DNA of 26,902 nucleotides from JASFRS01 sp050114795 (GCA_050114795.1 JASFRS010000009.1:1-26902); one strand, 5' to 3'. Shown: positions 1 through 7,375, counted from the first letter of the stretch. A program made the numbers and translations. Notes: generated by a model from the sequence alone, not told the origin.

Positions 1-2
1 GC

Positions 3-341
3 GAAAGCATTGACGAGATGAAGCACGCGGATGAGCTCGTCAAACGCATTCTCTTTCTTGAGGGCCTGCCAAATCTGCAAAGCCTTGGTCGCATTCGCAT
101 TGGGGAATCTGTTGAGGAAATTCTCAAAGGCGATTTAGAACTGGAGAATGAAGCCATTCCCGACCTGCGTGATGCCATCGCCTATTGCGAGGAAGTGCGC
201 GATTATGTAACCCGCGACATGCTTCAGGACATTCTCGATTCAGAAGAAGAACATGTGGACCATCTGGAAACCCAGCTTGAACTGATTGAACGCGTTGGCA
301 TCCAAAATTACCAGCAAAGCCAGATGGGTGATGCGGACTAA
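3..341 (+). CDS. bfr: Bacterioferritin, C-terminal part (5' end outside window)
   Basis: Bacterioferritin is a 24-subunit haem-containing ferritin that oxidises Fe(II) and stores iron in the cytoplasm. The frame is open to the left edge, so the start lies upstream; about 112 residues are present of a usual 155-160. The fragment begins in the helix carrying DEMKHAD, which holds a ferroxidase Glu and His and the haem-ligand Met (Glu51, Met52, His54 in E. coli numbering). It continues through LELENEA (equivalent of Glu94) and SEEEHVDHL (equivalents of Glu127 and His130). All ferroxidase and haem residues visible in this part are therefore kept, and the protein should be active if its N-terminal half is intact. 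The TAA stop overlaps by two bases the stop codon of the convergent pyrD gene. Confidence 0.95.
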   Translation, partial: ESIDEMKHADELVKRILFLEGLPNLQSLGRIRIGESVEEILKGDLELENEAIPDLRDAIAYCEEVRDYVTRDMLQDILDSEEEHVDHLETQLELIERVGIQNYQQSQMGDAD

Positions 342-1381
342 AAATGGTCTGCGCCAACGGCGTCTTTGACTGATTTAAATCCATCACGGTGAAGCAGGGC
401 TGCAAGGTCCTGCTTTATTTTTTTCACCAGTCCAGGACCATGATAAACAAGGGCTGTGTAAAGCTGAACTGCACTGGCACCCGCCCGGATTTTCGCATAG
501 GCATCCGCACCGGATGCGGCACCGCCAACTCCAATAATGGGGAGCTGGCCGCTGGTGCGTTTATAGATATCTGCCAAAACCTGCGTGCTTGGTACCATTA
601 AGGGTGCGCCGGACAAGCCACCTGTTTCTTTCGCATTCGCGCTTTTCAAGCTCTCCGGTCGCTCAATGGTCGTGTTGGAAACAATCAATCCGTCCACACC
701 GGAGTTAAGAGCAACTTCAGCAATATCCTGCCTATCCTCATCCGTCAGGTCCGGGGCGATTTTCAAGAAGATAGGCGCCTTATTCTCCCCACGCGCCGCG
801 ATGGAGCGTTTTAATAAGTCTTCCAGTGACGCCCTGCTTTGCAGTGCGCGCAGCCCCGGCGTATTGGGTGAGGAGATATTAATCGTCAAATAAGTCGCCA
901 AAGGCGCTAAGCGACGAATACCCGTTTCATAATCTGCAATCCGGTCATCCGCATCTTTATTGGCACCGACATTCGCGCCGACAATACCGGGATTACCGGC
1001 ACGAGCCGCAAAGCGTAAGGCCGCCATCTCAAGCCCGCCATTATTAAAGCCAAGTCGGTTAATAACGGCCCTATCTTCCTTCAAACGAAAAATGCGTGGC
1101 TTTGGATTGCCCGCCTGAGGCTTGGGCGTAATAGTTCCCGCTTCGACAAAGCCAAAGCCCAGGCCCAGCATGGCATCCATGACTTCCGCGTTTTTATCAA
1201 AACCAGCCGCAAGCCCGATGGGGTTGGGCAAATCAAGTGGCCCAAGCTTCGTTCGTAGAATAGGGTCATCACCCCCCACACGCCCTTTGACCCAGCCTTT
1301 TTTCAAAGCCTTGATGGTCAGGCCATGGGCGTCTTCCGCATCCATGGCCATGAGAAAAGGGCGAATGAGTGAATAAAGCAT
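338..1381 (-). CDS. pyrD: Dihydroorotate dehydrogenase (quinone), class 2
   Basis: Oxidises dihydroorotate to orotate in pyrimidine synthesis, passing electrons through FMN to the quinone pool; class 2 enzymes sit on the inner membrane. The product is 347 aa, normal for the class. The N-terminal helical segment typical of membrane-associated class 2 enzymes is present (residues 1-40). The signature NISSPNTPG at 168-176 carries the catalytic base Ser171, equivalent to E. coli Ser175, and Asn residues that bind substrate. The FMN phosphate region near the C-terminus reads IIGVGGAASGADAYAKI. The ATG at 1379-1381 is preceded by AGAGG with a six-base spacer, which supports this start. It is divergent from the DUF885 gene and convergent with bfr. 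No pyr neighbour is visible, and the gene appears to be transcribed alone. Confidence 0.97.
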   Translation of the reverse strand: MLYSLIRPFLMAMDAEDAHGLTIKALKKGWVKGRVGGDDPILRTKLGPLDLPNPIGLAAGFDKNAEVMDAMLGLGFGFVEAGTITPKPQAGNPKPRIFRLKEDRAVINRLGFNNGGLEMAALRFAARAGNPGIVGANVGANKDADDRIADYETGIRRLAPLATYLTINISSPNTPGLRALQSRASLEDLLKRSIAARGENKAPIFLKIAPDLTDEDRQDIAEVALNSGVDGLIVSNTTIERPESLKSANAKETGGLSGAPLMVPSTQVLADIYKRTSGQLPIIGVGGAASGADAYAKIRAGASAVQLYTALVYHGPGLVKKIKQDLAALLHRDGFKSVKDAVGADHF

Positions 1382-1543
1382 TTGAACCTCTTAGCCTTTG
1401 GAACGTGTTTTAACCCATTATCGCGCCTTGTCCATGCTCGACATTGCGATGGGCTGTATTTTGCAGGCGTCCAAACCTATTTCCCTTGTTGATGGCATGG
1501 CTATGCTGCATGCTGGCTGGAGTTTAATTGAGGGATATGACTT

Positions 1544-3328
1544 ATGAAACGGCATCTGTTGCTGTCATGTGCGATATTGGGCTTAAGCCTGGGACAAGCC
1601 CAGGCGCAGGACCAAAGCGCCGAATTGAACGCATATTTTGAAGAGGTTTTCCAGGCTGAACTGGCGAGCTCTCCGGAAACGCAATCCTATCTGGGGATTA
1701 AAGACGGCTATGATCGTTGGGATGACCCAAGTGATGCACAGGCATTACGAAACTTTGCGCAAAGCCAAAAAGCCGTATCTGACATGCAACTTCGCTTTGG
1801 CCGTGCGGAGTTGGATGAACAGACAAAACTGTCTTATCGCCTGTTTGAATATAACGGTCAGCGCGATGGACGCGCTTTTCCTTTCCGCCATAATGGATAT
1901 CTCTTTAATCAGATGTTTGGCGCCCAAAGCGGTCTGCCAGCCTTTCTGATTAATATCCATCGCATTTCAGATGTCAGCGATGCAGAGGCTTATATCGCCC
2001 GCCTGGACGGACTGAAGCCTAAAATGGAAGGCTTGATTGCCGAGGCGGAACGCCGGGCTTCGATGGGCGTATTACCACCCACATTTGTTTTCGACCGGGT
2101 ACTTCTTGATGCGCGCAACGTGTTGAAAGGGGTACCATTTGAAGGCAATGAACCATCTACACTATTAGCAGACTTTTCTAAAAAAGTTGATGCGCTTGAG
2201 TTGGATGACAAAGAAAAATCAGCCTTGAAAGACCGCGCCAGTGCTGCCTTGTTAAAGTCGGTTAAGCCCGCTTATGAGGCCCTTATTCGGGTGATGGAAA
2301 GCCAGAAACAACGCTCCACCACAGACGATGGCGTTTGGAAATTCACCGATGGCGCCGCTTATTATGCGGAGCGTTTGAATTATCACACCACAACGCATAT
2401 GAGCGCTGATGAAATTCATGCGCTTGGCTTGGCCGAAGTCGCGCGTATTCATGATGAGATGCGCGCTATTAAAGACAAGGTCGGCTTCAAAGGTGACTTA
2501 AAAGCTTTTATGGCACACCTTCGCGACAGCGATGAGTTTTATTATGAGAACACCGATGCGGGGAAAGAGCGTTATCTTGCTGAGGCGACTGAGCTCATCG
2601 AAACGATGAAGACCAAATTACCCGACTATTTCGCCACCTTGCCAAAAGCGGATCTAGTGGTGAAACGGGTGGAAGCCTTCCGCGAAAAATCTGCGGGCAA
2701 GGCTTTCTATCAACGCCCGGCACCCGATGGGTCACGGCCCGGCACCTATTATGCCAATCTTTATAATATCAAAGATATGCCGAATTATCAGATGGCAGCC
2801 CTTGCCTATCACGAAGGCATTCCCGGCCACCATATGCAGCTTGCTATTCAGCAGGAGCTGGAAAATATACCGAAATTCCGTCTCTTCGGCGGTATCACAG
2901 CTTATAGCGAAGGTTGGGGCCTCTATAGCGAATATCTGCCCAAAGAAATGGGCTTTTATAAAGACCCCTATTCGGATTTCGGTCGCTTAGCCATGGAATT
3001 ATGGCGTGCCGCACGCCTTGTTGTGGATACGGGTATTCACCATAAAAAATGGACCCGCGAGCAGGCCATTCAATATCTGATGGATAATACGCCTAATTCC
3101 GAAGGGGATGCGATTAAAGCCATTGAACGCTATATCGTTTTCCCCGGTCAGGCGACTGCTTATAAAATTGGCATGTTGAAAATCCTGGAATATCGGGAAT
3201 GGGCGGCTAAAGAGCTTGGCTCCAAATTCGATATTCGCGGCTTCCATGATGTCGTGCTGAAAAACGGCCCCGTACCGCTCTCCATCTTGGAGGAGCAGGT
3301 CAAATCCTGGGTTGAGTCTCAGAAATAA
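1544..3328 (+). CDS. DUF885 family secreted metallopeptidase-like protein
   Basis: A 594-aa protein with a clear signal peptide (residues 1-21, ending AQA before QDQSAE), so it is probably periplasmic. The C-terminal half has a zinc-peptidase-like motif, HEGIPGHH at 423-430, followed by AYSEGWGLY at 453-461, where Glu456 could be the third metal ligand. This HExxxGHH plus downstream SEGW arrangement is the hallmark of the DUF885 family, whose members are often annotated as secreted peptidases of unknown substrate. Length matches family members (about 580-620 aa). The ATG lies nine bases after GAGGG. It stands alone between divergent pyrD and a convergent small gene, and a strong hairpin follows its stop. 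Enzymatic function is inferred from the motif only. Confidence 0.9.
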   Translation: MKRHLLLSCAILGLSLGQAQAQDQSAELNAYFEEVFQAELASSPETQSYLGIKDGYDRWDDPSDAQALRNFAQSQKAVSDMQLRFGRAELDEQTKLSYRLFEYNGQRDGRAFPFRHNGYLFNQMFGAQSGLPAFLINIHRISDVSDAEAYIARLDGLKPKMEGLIAEAERRASMGVLPPTFVFDRVLLDARNVLKGVPFEGNEPSTLLADFSKKVDALELDDKEKSALKDRASAALLKSVKPAYEALIRVMESQKQRSTTDDGVWKFTDGAAYYAERLNYHTTTHMSADEIHALGLAEVARIHDEMRAIKDKVGFKGDLKAFMAHLRDSDEFYYENTDAGKERYLAEATELIETMKTKLPDYFATLPKADLVVKRVEAFREKSAGKAFYQRPAPDGSRPGTYYANLYNIKDMPNYQMAALAYHEGIPGHHMQLAIQQELENIPKFRLFGGITAYSEGWGLYSEYLPKEMGFYKDPYSDFGRLAMELWRAARLVVDTGIHHKKWTREQAIQYLMDNTPNSEGDAIKAIERYIVFPGQATAYKIGMLKILEYREWAAKELGSKFDIRGFHDVVLKNGPVPLSILEEQVKSWVESQK

Positions 3329-3335
3329 GTTCTAG

Positions 3336-3372
3336 CTCATGACGGGTGCAGCCCATGTGCACCCGTCATGAG
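3336..3372. terminator. 15-bp perfect hairpin between convergent genes
   Basis: Arms 3336-3350 and 3358-3372 are perfectly complementary over 15 bp around a 7-base loop. It sits 7 bp after the DUF885 stop and 4 bp before the end of the convergent small gene. No clear T-run follows on either strand, so it is either a bidirectional terminator of reduced efficiency or a transcript-stabilising hairpin. Confidence 0.6.
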
Positions 3373-3376
3373 ATAT

Positions 3377-3598
3377 CTAATCCAGAAAATGGACAAGGCT
3401 CACCTCTGGTTCCACCTCCCTATGCAAGGTATCGGGTACCAGCTCACCTTGAGCCTTGGCTGAACGCAGGGCGTCCCCGTCCATCCTCGGTAAAGGACCG
3501 ATGACATGGGCACGGGACCTACCCCCAACCAGATATTGTGAGATTACAATTTCCCAATAATGGAATGAGTGTGCTAGATACGCTTCTAGCCATAACAT
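3377..3598 (-). CDS. Small hypothetical protein, 73 aa
   Basis: I do not recognise this protein. Support for it being real: the ATG is preceded by GAGGAGA with ideal spacing, the frame fills the gap up to the hairpin that ends the convergent gene, and no other gene covers the region. The product has no signal peptide or clear membrane helix. The N-terminal third is aromatic and hydrophobic (LWLEAYLAHSFHYWEIVISQYL) and the rest is polar, with a Pro/Glu-rich C-terminal end. No catalytic motif is visible. It could be a soluble accessory protein or a spurious frame; coding status rests mainly on the ribosome binding site. Confidence 0.45.
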   Translation of the reverse strand: MLWLEAYLAHSFHYWEIVISQYLVGGRSRAHVIGPLPRMDGDALRSAKAQGELVPDTLHREVEPEVSLVHFLD

Positions 3599-3725
3599 TC
3601 TCCTCTACAGAGTGTTAATGGTCAGGCTCAGTTGGGTGCGCTAACACCCTTCTGGGCCGCTCTTTTATTAAGAGCATCAAAACCTTAGCGTGTACTCCAC
3701 GCATATACAAGTTTTGTTTGAAGAA

Positions 3726-3823
3726 CCCCTCACCCCGACCCTCTCCCACAAGGGGAGAGGGAGTGTGTTTAGGGCGTTATCTGGATTCCCTCTCCCCTTG
3801 TGGGAGAGGGTTAGGGTGAGGGG
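3726..3823. repeat. Long imperfect palindrome (37-bp arms), dispersed-repeat type
   Basis: Arms 3726-3762 and 3787-3823 are inverted copies matching at 35 of 37 positions and enclosing a 24-base spacer. Each arm itself contains a smaller hairpin formed by CTCTCCC and GGGAGAG around ACAAG/CTTGT. The CCCTCACCCTAACCCTCTCCC-like composition matches a class of extragenic palindromes seen in many proteobacterial genomes, so it is probably one copy of a dispersed family. The transcript would fold into a very stable hairpin. Together with the next entries it occupies the gene-free 3599-4100 interval. Confidence 0.8.
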
Positions 3824-4028
3824 GGAACAGAAGACTTAACAATTAGCCTCAGCCCCCAGCTTTTCATAGTTGAAAAGCGCGTCAAGGCCGCATGGCCGTC
3901 GCGACAGCCCGTAATGGCGAAGCCATGGAGGAACAGCGTTATCGCGTAGCCAAGCGAACGGATGTGAGCGCCCGGCGCCTGAGGTTAAAAAATAAAGCGG
4001 AACCCCACGCTCTCACATAACGCCCTTA
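3824..4028. other. Gene-free interval with small hairpins
   Basis: No convincing coding frame is present. Visible structure: a perfect 7-bp hairpin at 3860-3877 (CTTTTCA/TGAAAAG), a CATGGC/GCCATG inverted pair at 3891-3896 and 3922-3927 enclosing the palindrome GTCGCGAC, and the decamer AGGGCGTTAT at 3771-3780 recurring inverted at 4018-4027. This looks like eroded repeat DNA rather than a gene or promoter. Confidence 0.5.
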
Positions 4029-4099
4029 GAACACCTCCTTCTCCCCTCGCGGGTGAAGGGGAAACAGGAAAGATACCGATTAGCCTCAACGTCCTGCTT
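4029..4099. repeat. Diverged second copy of the 3787-3876 repeat unit
   Basis: The order of elements at 3787-3876 recurs here in the same orientation about 240 bp away: a CCTTCTCCCCT...AAGGGG hairpin, then AACAG, then ATTAGCCTCA, then GCTTTTCA. Similarity is partial and judged by eye. The copy runs up to the phaZ stop codon at 4101, so the repeat lies directly against the 3' end of that gene. Confidence 0.5.
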
Positions 4100-4100
4100 T

Positions 4101-5321
4101 TCAGCTAGCCGCATGATCCATAAAATCACGCACCTTCGGCGCGATGCTCTCACGCCAGCGGCGGCCGTTGAAGATGCCGTAATGACCAACGCCATTTTGA
4201 ATGAAGTGATGCTTTTTGGACTTAGGCAGATTTGGCGTTAAGTCGAGTGCTGCCTGTGTCTGACCGACACCGGAAATATCATCCAGCTCTCCTTCCACAC
4301 AGAAAATTGGAGTGCGGGTAATTTTAGACGGGTCAACCAAGCGACCTCGATGAGTAAGTTTATTGCGCGGCTATAAATGGCGGCGGAATACCTTGTCCAC
4401 AGTTTCAAGATAGAATTCCTCCGTCAAATCCATGACGGAGCGATATTCTTCATAAAAAGCCTGGGTTGCCTCGGCGCTTTCGCCATCGCCCTCTACAAGG
4501 TGTTGGAACATGTCGAAATGCTTGGACATGTGATTGCTCAGGTTCATCGCCATGAAACCTGCGAGTTGCAGAAATCCGGGATAAACGCGTCGAAACATAC
4601 CAGGGTTAGGTGCTGGCACTGACGTTACGACATTATGCTTGAACCAGCTTAGCGGACGTTTGGTAGCGAAATTATTGACCTCAGTCGGATTGACACGGGT
4701 ATCAATGGGGCCACCCATCATGGTCAAACTGCCGGGGCAAGCAGGGTGCCCCTCTTCTTCCATCAAAGACAGCGCTGTAAAAACCGGAACAGAGGGCTGG
4801 CAAACGGCCATTACATGAGCGCCTGGGCCTAAAAACTCCAGAAAATCGATGACATAATCGACATAGTCGTCCAATTCAAAACACCCCTCATAAAGAGGGG
4901 TCATTTTCGCGTCACGCCAATCAGTAATATAAACCTCATAATGAGGCAGCATGGCCTCGACAGTGCCGCGCAAAAGTGTGGCGAAATGCCCAGACATGGG
5001 AGCCACAATCAATAGTTTTTCCTGGCGCACATCGCATTGGCGTTTGAAATGTTTGAGCTGCCCAAATGGTTTGCGCATCACCACTTCTTCTGCGACCAGG
5101 GTTGTTTGCCCCTCAACCTGCGTGAAGTTTAAATCAAAGGTCGGCTTGCCATAGCTTCTTGTGCTGTGCTCCAACACCTCACACGCTGCGGCAACCATAC
5201 GGCCACCCATGGTGTGGGAAAACGGGTTCATCGGATTTTGAAAGAGATTTTGCGTTTGATCCGCAGCAAGGCGTAAGGGCATTAAGGCTTGGCGCCCATA
5301 TTCGTAAAAATGGTACAACAT
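4101..5321 (-). pseudogene. phaZ: Intracellular PHB depolymerase PhaZ, interrupted by an in-frame TAG
   Basis: PhaZ hydrolyses intracellular polyhydroxybutyrate granules to mobilise stored carbon. Read through, the gene would encode about 406 aa, the normal family length, starting at MLYHFYEYGRQ (ATG 5319-5321, preceded by GGGAAGAG). The nucleophile motif AVCQPSVP carries the catalytic Cys (residue 174 from this start). GELDDISGVGQT should carry the catalytic Asp and NGVGHYGIFNG the His, matching the Cys-Asp-His triad described for Ralstonia PhaZ. A TAG at 4371-4373 splits the gene between Cys and Asp/His. The frame is the same before and after (VFRRHL, stop, PRNKLTHRGRLVDP), so this is one nonsense codon, not a frameshift. 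Homologues have Leu near here; TTG to TAG would explain it. The alternatives are a recent pseudogene, a sequencing error or amber readthrough. Confidence 0.85.
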
Positions 5322-5342
5322 CCACACTCTTCCCAACCATAT

Positions 5343-5377
5343 GGCAGTGCGTTTTTGTTGAATTATGTTGCACTGCC
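5343..5377. promoter_or_regulatory. Inverted repeat upstream of phaZ, possible operator
   Basis: GGCAGTGC at 5343-5350 and GCACTGCC at 5370-5377 are perfect inverted copies separated by 19 bp, beginning 22 bp upstream of the phaZ start. The position suits an operator over the phaZ promoter or 5' leader. PHB genes are often controlled by PhaR, which in some alphaproteobacteria binds TGC/GCA-type repeats; linking this site to PhaR is a guess. The remaining intergenic sequence up to 5578 shows no gene. Confidence 0.4.
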
Positions 5378-5578
5378 AAAAACAGGCTAATCTGGAATAA
5401 TAGTATTAGGCAAGGGTCTTTAATTTTTAATTTATGTTGGAAATCATGGAATTTCCGCAATCAGCCAATCATCTCAAGGCTCTATTGCAGGCGCATGTCT
5501 TTATATTTTGTAGATAAAAACAAGGCCCCATATCGCAGCGCAACATGAAGCCTCACTCAGTTTTTGTGGATTTACGAG

Positions 5579-6376
5579 TCAGGCCGTGATGACTTCAACC
5601 GCCCTTTTCGTCATGACTTTGACCAAATGCGCGCGATATTCAGCGGTCGCATGAAGGTCTGAATTCATATCGTCAGCGGCCATTTCCAGCTCCTCTAATG
5701 CACTCGTTGCCATGTTGGAACCGAGAGCTGCTTCAGCTTCACTCCAACGGAACACACAAGGACCTGCACCGGTAATAGCGACACGCACACCATCATCACT
5801 TTCCGCCACAAAGGCGCCAACAACCGCATAACGCGATGCAGGATTTGGAAATTTCACATAAGCCGCACGCTTCGGGCGCTTAAAGCGCACGGAAGTGATG
5901 ATTTCATCTTCGTCCAATGCAGTTTCAAACAGCCCTGTAAAGAAGTTATCCGCAGGAATTGAGCGTTTGTTCGTCACCACCTCAGCATCCAAAGCCAGTA
6001 CGGCCCCAGGATAATCAGCAGACGGGTCATTATTCGCGATTGAACCACCCAGGGTCCCACGATTACGAACCTGTGGGTCTCCGATATGACCAGCGAGGTC
6101 AGCTAATGCGGGCAAAGCAGTTTTCAATTCGTCAGACGCTGCAACATCCGCATGACGGGTCATAGCGCCAACTTCAACTACACCCCCATCAACACGAATG
6201 AAATTCAGCTGCTTCAAGCCGGATAGGTCCAACACCTGACTGGGCGAAGCCAGACGTTGCTTCATGGTCGGCAATAAGGTCATGCCGCCAGCCAGTAGCT
6301 TGGCCTCATCATCCTGAGACAGAACGGAGGCAGCTTCATCGATTGAATTCGGGCGAAGATAAGTAAAATCATACAT
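5579..6376 (-). CDS. FAD-binding (medium) subunit of a xanthine dehydrogenase/CO dehydrogenase-family enzyme
   Basis: A 265-aa CoxM/CutM-type subunit that carries FAD and passes electrons from the 2Fe-2S subunit to the final acceptor in molybdenum hydroxylases. The two FAD-pyrophosphate motifs are visible: AGGMTLLP at 29-36 and TLGGSIANNDPSAD at 108-121. Length is at the short end of normal. The start ATG lies 11 bp after the stop of the upstream 2Fe-2S gene, so the two are one operon. The molybdopterin-binding large subunit that would define the substrate is absent on both sides, so the reaction cannot be told: CO, aldehyde, xanthine and other N-heterocycles are all possible for the family. 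Confidence 0.92.
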   Translation of the reverse strand: MYDFTYLRPNSIDEAASVLSQDDEAKLLAGGMTLLPTMKQRLASPSQVLDLSGLKQLNFIRVDGGVVEVGAMTRHADVAASDELKTALPALADLAGHIGDPQVRNRGTLGGSIANNDPSADYPGAVLALDAEVVTNKRSIPADNFFTGLFETALDEDEIITSVRFKRPKRAAYVKFPNPASRYAVVGAFVAESDDGVRVAITGAGPCVFRWSEAEAALGSNMATSALEELEMAADDMNSDLHATAEYRAHLVKVMTKRAVEVITA

Positions 6377-6387
6377 TTGCCGTCTCC

Positions 6388-6864
6388 CTATTTCTGCGCA
6401 GCCATGGCGCGGGCACCGGCATGAATGGATTTGACGATATTATGATAGCCGGTACAGCGACAGAAATTCCCTTCCAACTCCCGACGAATAGTCGCCTCAT
6501 CAGGCACACCATGACGACGAACAATGTCCAGGGCCGTCATAATCATACCCGGGGTGCAGAAACCGCATTGCAGACCGTGATTTTCGCGAAAAGCCTCTTG
6601 CATCGGATGCAGCTTTTCGCCCACGGCCAGACCTTCAATTGTCAGCACATCAGCACCGTCTGCTTGCACAGCCAGCATCGTGCAGGATTTCACGGCCTCA
6701 CCATTCACATGTATATTGCAGGCACCGCATTGGCTCGTGTCGCAGCCGATATGCGTGCCGGTAAAGCCCAATTCATCCCGCAAAACAGAAACGAGAAGCT
6801 GATTAGCCTTAACCTCCAGCTCAACTGCTTTTCCATTTAATGTGAATTGGATTTTATGAGCCAT
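6388..6864 (-). CDS. 2Fe-2S (small) subunit of a xanthine dehydrogenase/CO dehydrogenase-family enzyme
   Basis: A 158-aa CoxS/CutS-type electron-transfer subunit. The N-terminal ferredoxin-like domain has the first cluster ligands Cys41, Cys46, Cys49 and Cys61 (GCDTSQCGAC, then SC). The C-terminal helical domain has Cys100, Cys103, Cys135 and Cys137 (CGFCTPGM and FCRCTGY). All eight ligands for two 2Fe-2S clusters are present, so the protein looks functional. It is the first gene of a two-gene unit with the FAD subunit. Upstream lies a 667-bp interval with no large-subunit gene. A complete S-M-L enzyme would need the catalytic subunit supplied from elsewhere. Confidence 0.95.
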   Translation of the reverse strand: MAHKIQFTLNGKAVELEVKANQLLVSVLRDELGFTGTHIGCDTSQCGACNIHVNGEAVKSCTMLAVQADGADVLTIEGLAVGEKLHPMQEAFRENHGLQCGFCTPGMIMTALDIVRRHGVPDEATIRRELEGNFCRCTGYHNIVKSIHAGARAMAAQK

Positions 6865-6971
6865 TCCTCATCCCTCTACGTCAATAAGCATTCATTTAAG
6901 AATGTCGCGCGCAAAAGCTAAGAGTGCAAGATGCAATCTTGGACAAGTACGTTTTTTAAGGGCGAAAAATG

Positions 6972-7005
6972 AAAAAGTGGGGCAAGACTGCCGGCCCAAC
7001 CCCAC
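6972..7005 (-). terminator. Rho-independent terminator of the candidate RNA
   Basis: On the minus strand GTGGGG (7005-7000) pairs with CCCCAC (6982-6977) around a GC-rich loop and is followed directly by TTTTTC and a further T-rich run. This is the clearest intrinsic terminator in the interval. It faces the 5' end of the 2Fe-2S gene, so transcription coming from the 7.0-7.4 kb side would stop before that operon. Confidence 0.65.
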
Positions 7006-7370
7006 TCAGTTTAAAGAAGATTGTGTGCCTTAAAGCCAGAAAGGCAGATACTCACCACAATCTTTTACACAACAAAACTCAAATACCCATTCAGGGGCAC
7101 ATCACGCAAACGCTACTGTTACAAAGAGGGACGGCAACCCAGCGGCCACCGCCCCGTACGCAACCGCCAGATACACAACTGTGGCGATTTGGCGCTTTGG
7201 ACAGCAAAAACGAAACTCTGTAACGCTACCCCGGTGCGCCAACCGGCGTTACCGGAAAGACCAGAGTACGCGGCCAACCGGCACTGGACTGCAGCAATGA
7301 CCATGCCAATCCGCAAATTCGTAATAATCCCTAGGGCTTATTAACCATCTAAAGCCCGGCAATAGCTTTG
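6972..7370 (-). ncRNA. Candidate structured non-coding RNA (about 400 nt)
   Basis: This occupies the gene-free interval between the 2Fe-2S subunit gene and the symporter gene. On the minus strand it has the layout of an independent RNA gene. A promoter-like -35/-10 lies just upstream (7376-7404). Stem-loops follow: GGGCTT/AAGCCC near the 5' end; GTAACGC/GCGTTAC enclosing CGGT/ACCG (about 7217-7250); AAGATTGTG/CACAATCTT enclosing TGCCT/AGGCA (7017-7064). A GC-rich hairpin with a T-tract ends it. The core is more GC-rich than its flanks. It does not match tmRNA, RNase P RNA, SRP RNA or 6S RNA by eye. Short open frames exist on both strands, but none has a good ribosome binding site. One minus frame is protein-like, so a small-protein gene or a degenerate element remains possible. 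Confidence 0.45.
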
Positions 7371-7375
7371 CTTTG

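Noticed and set aside
3726..3823. CRISPR array or transposon end
   Set aside because: There are only two inverted arms, no regular repeat-spacer series, and no transposase frame nearby.
4101..5321. A frameshift in phaZ
   Set aside because: Both halves are in the same frame; the distance between the internal stop and the final stop is a multiple of three, so only a nonsense codon is needed.
5159..5548. A 129-codon plus-strand frame over the phaZ 5' end and its upstream region
   Set aside because: It overlaps the well-supported PhaZ N-terminus on the other strand and has no protein-like motifs or ribosome binding site.
6969..7344. Plus-strand small proteins in the 6.97-7.34 kb interval
   Set aside because: The overlapping open frames are low-complexity or polar without good starts, and the RNA-like structure with terminator lies on the other strand.
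6972..7370. tmRNA, RNase P RNA, SRP RNA or 6S RNA
   Set aside because: None of their conserved blocks (tRNA-like end and tag frame, GAGGAAAGTCC core, SRP GGAAGGAAGC loop, 6S bubble) could be found by reading either strand.
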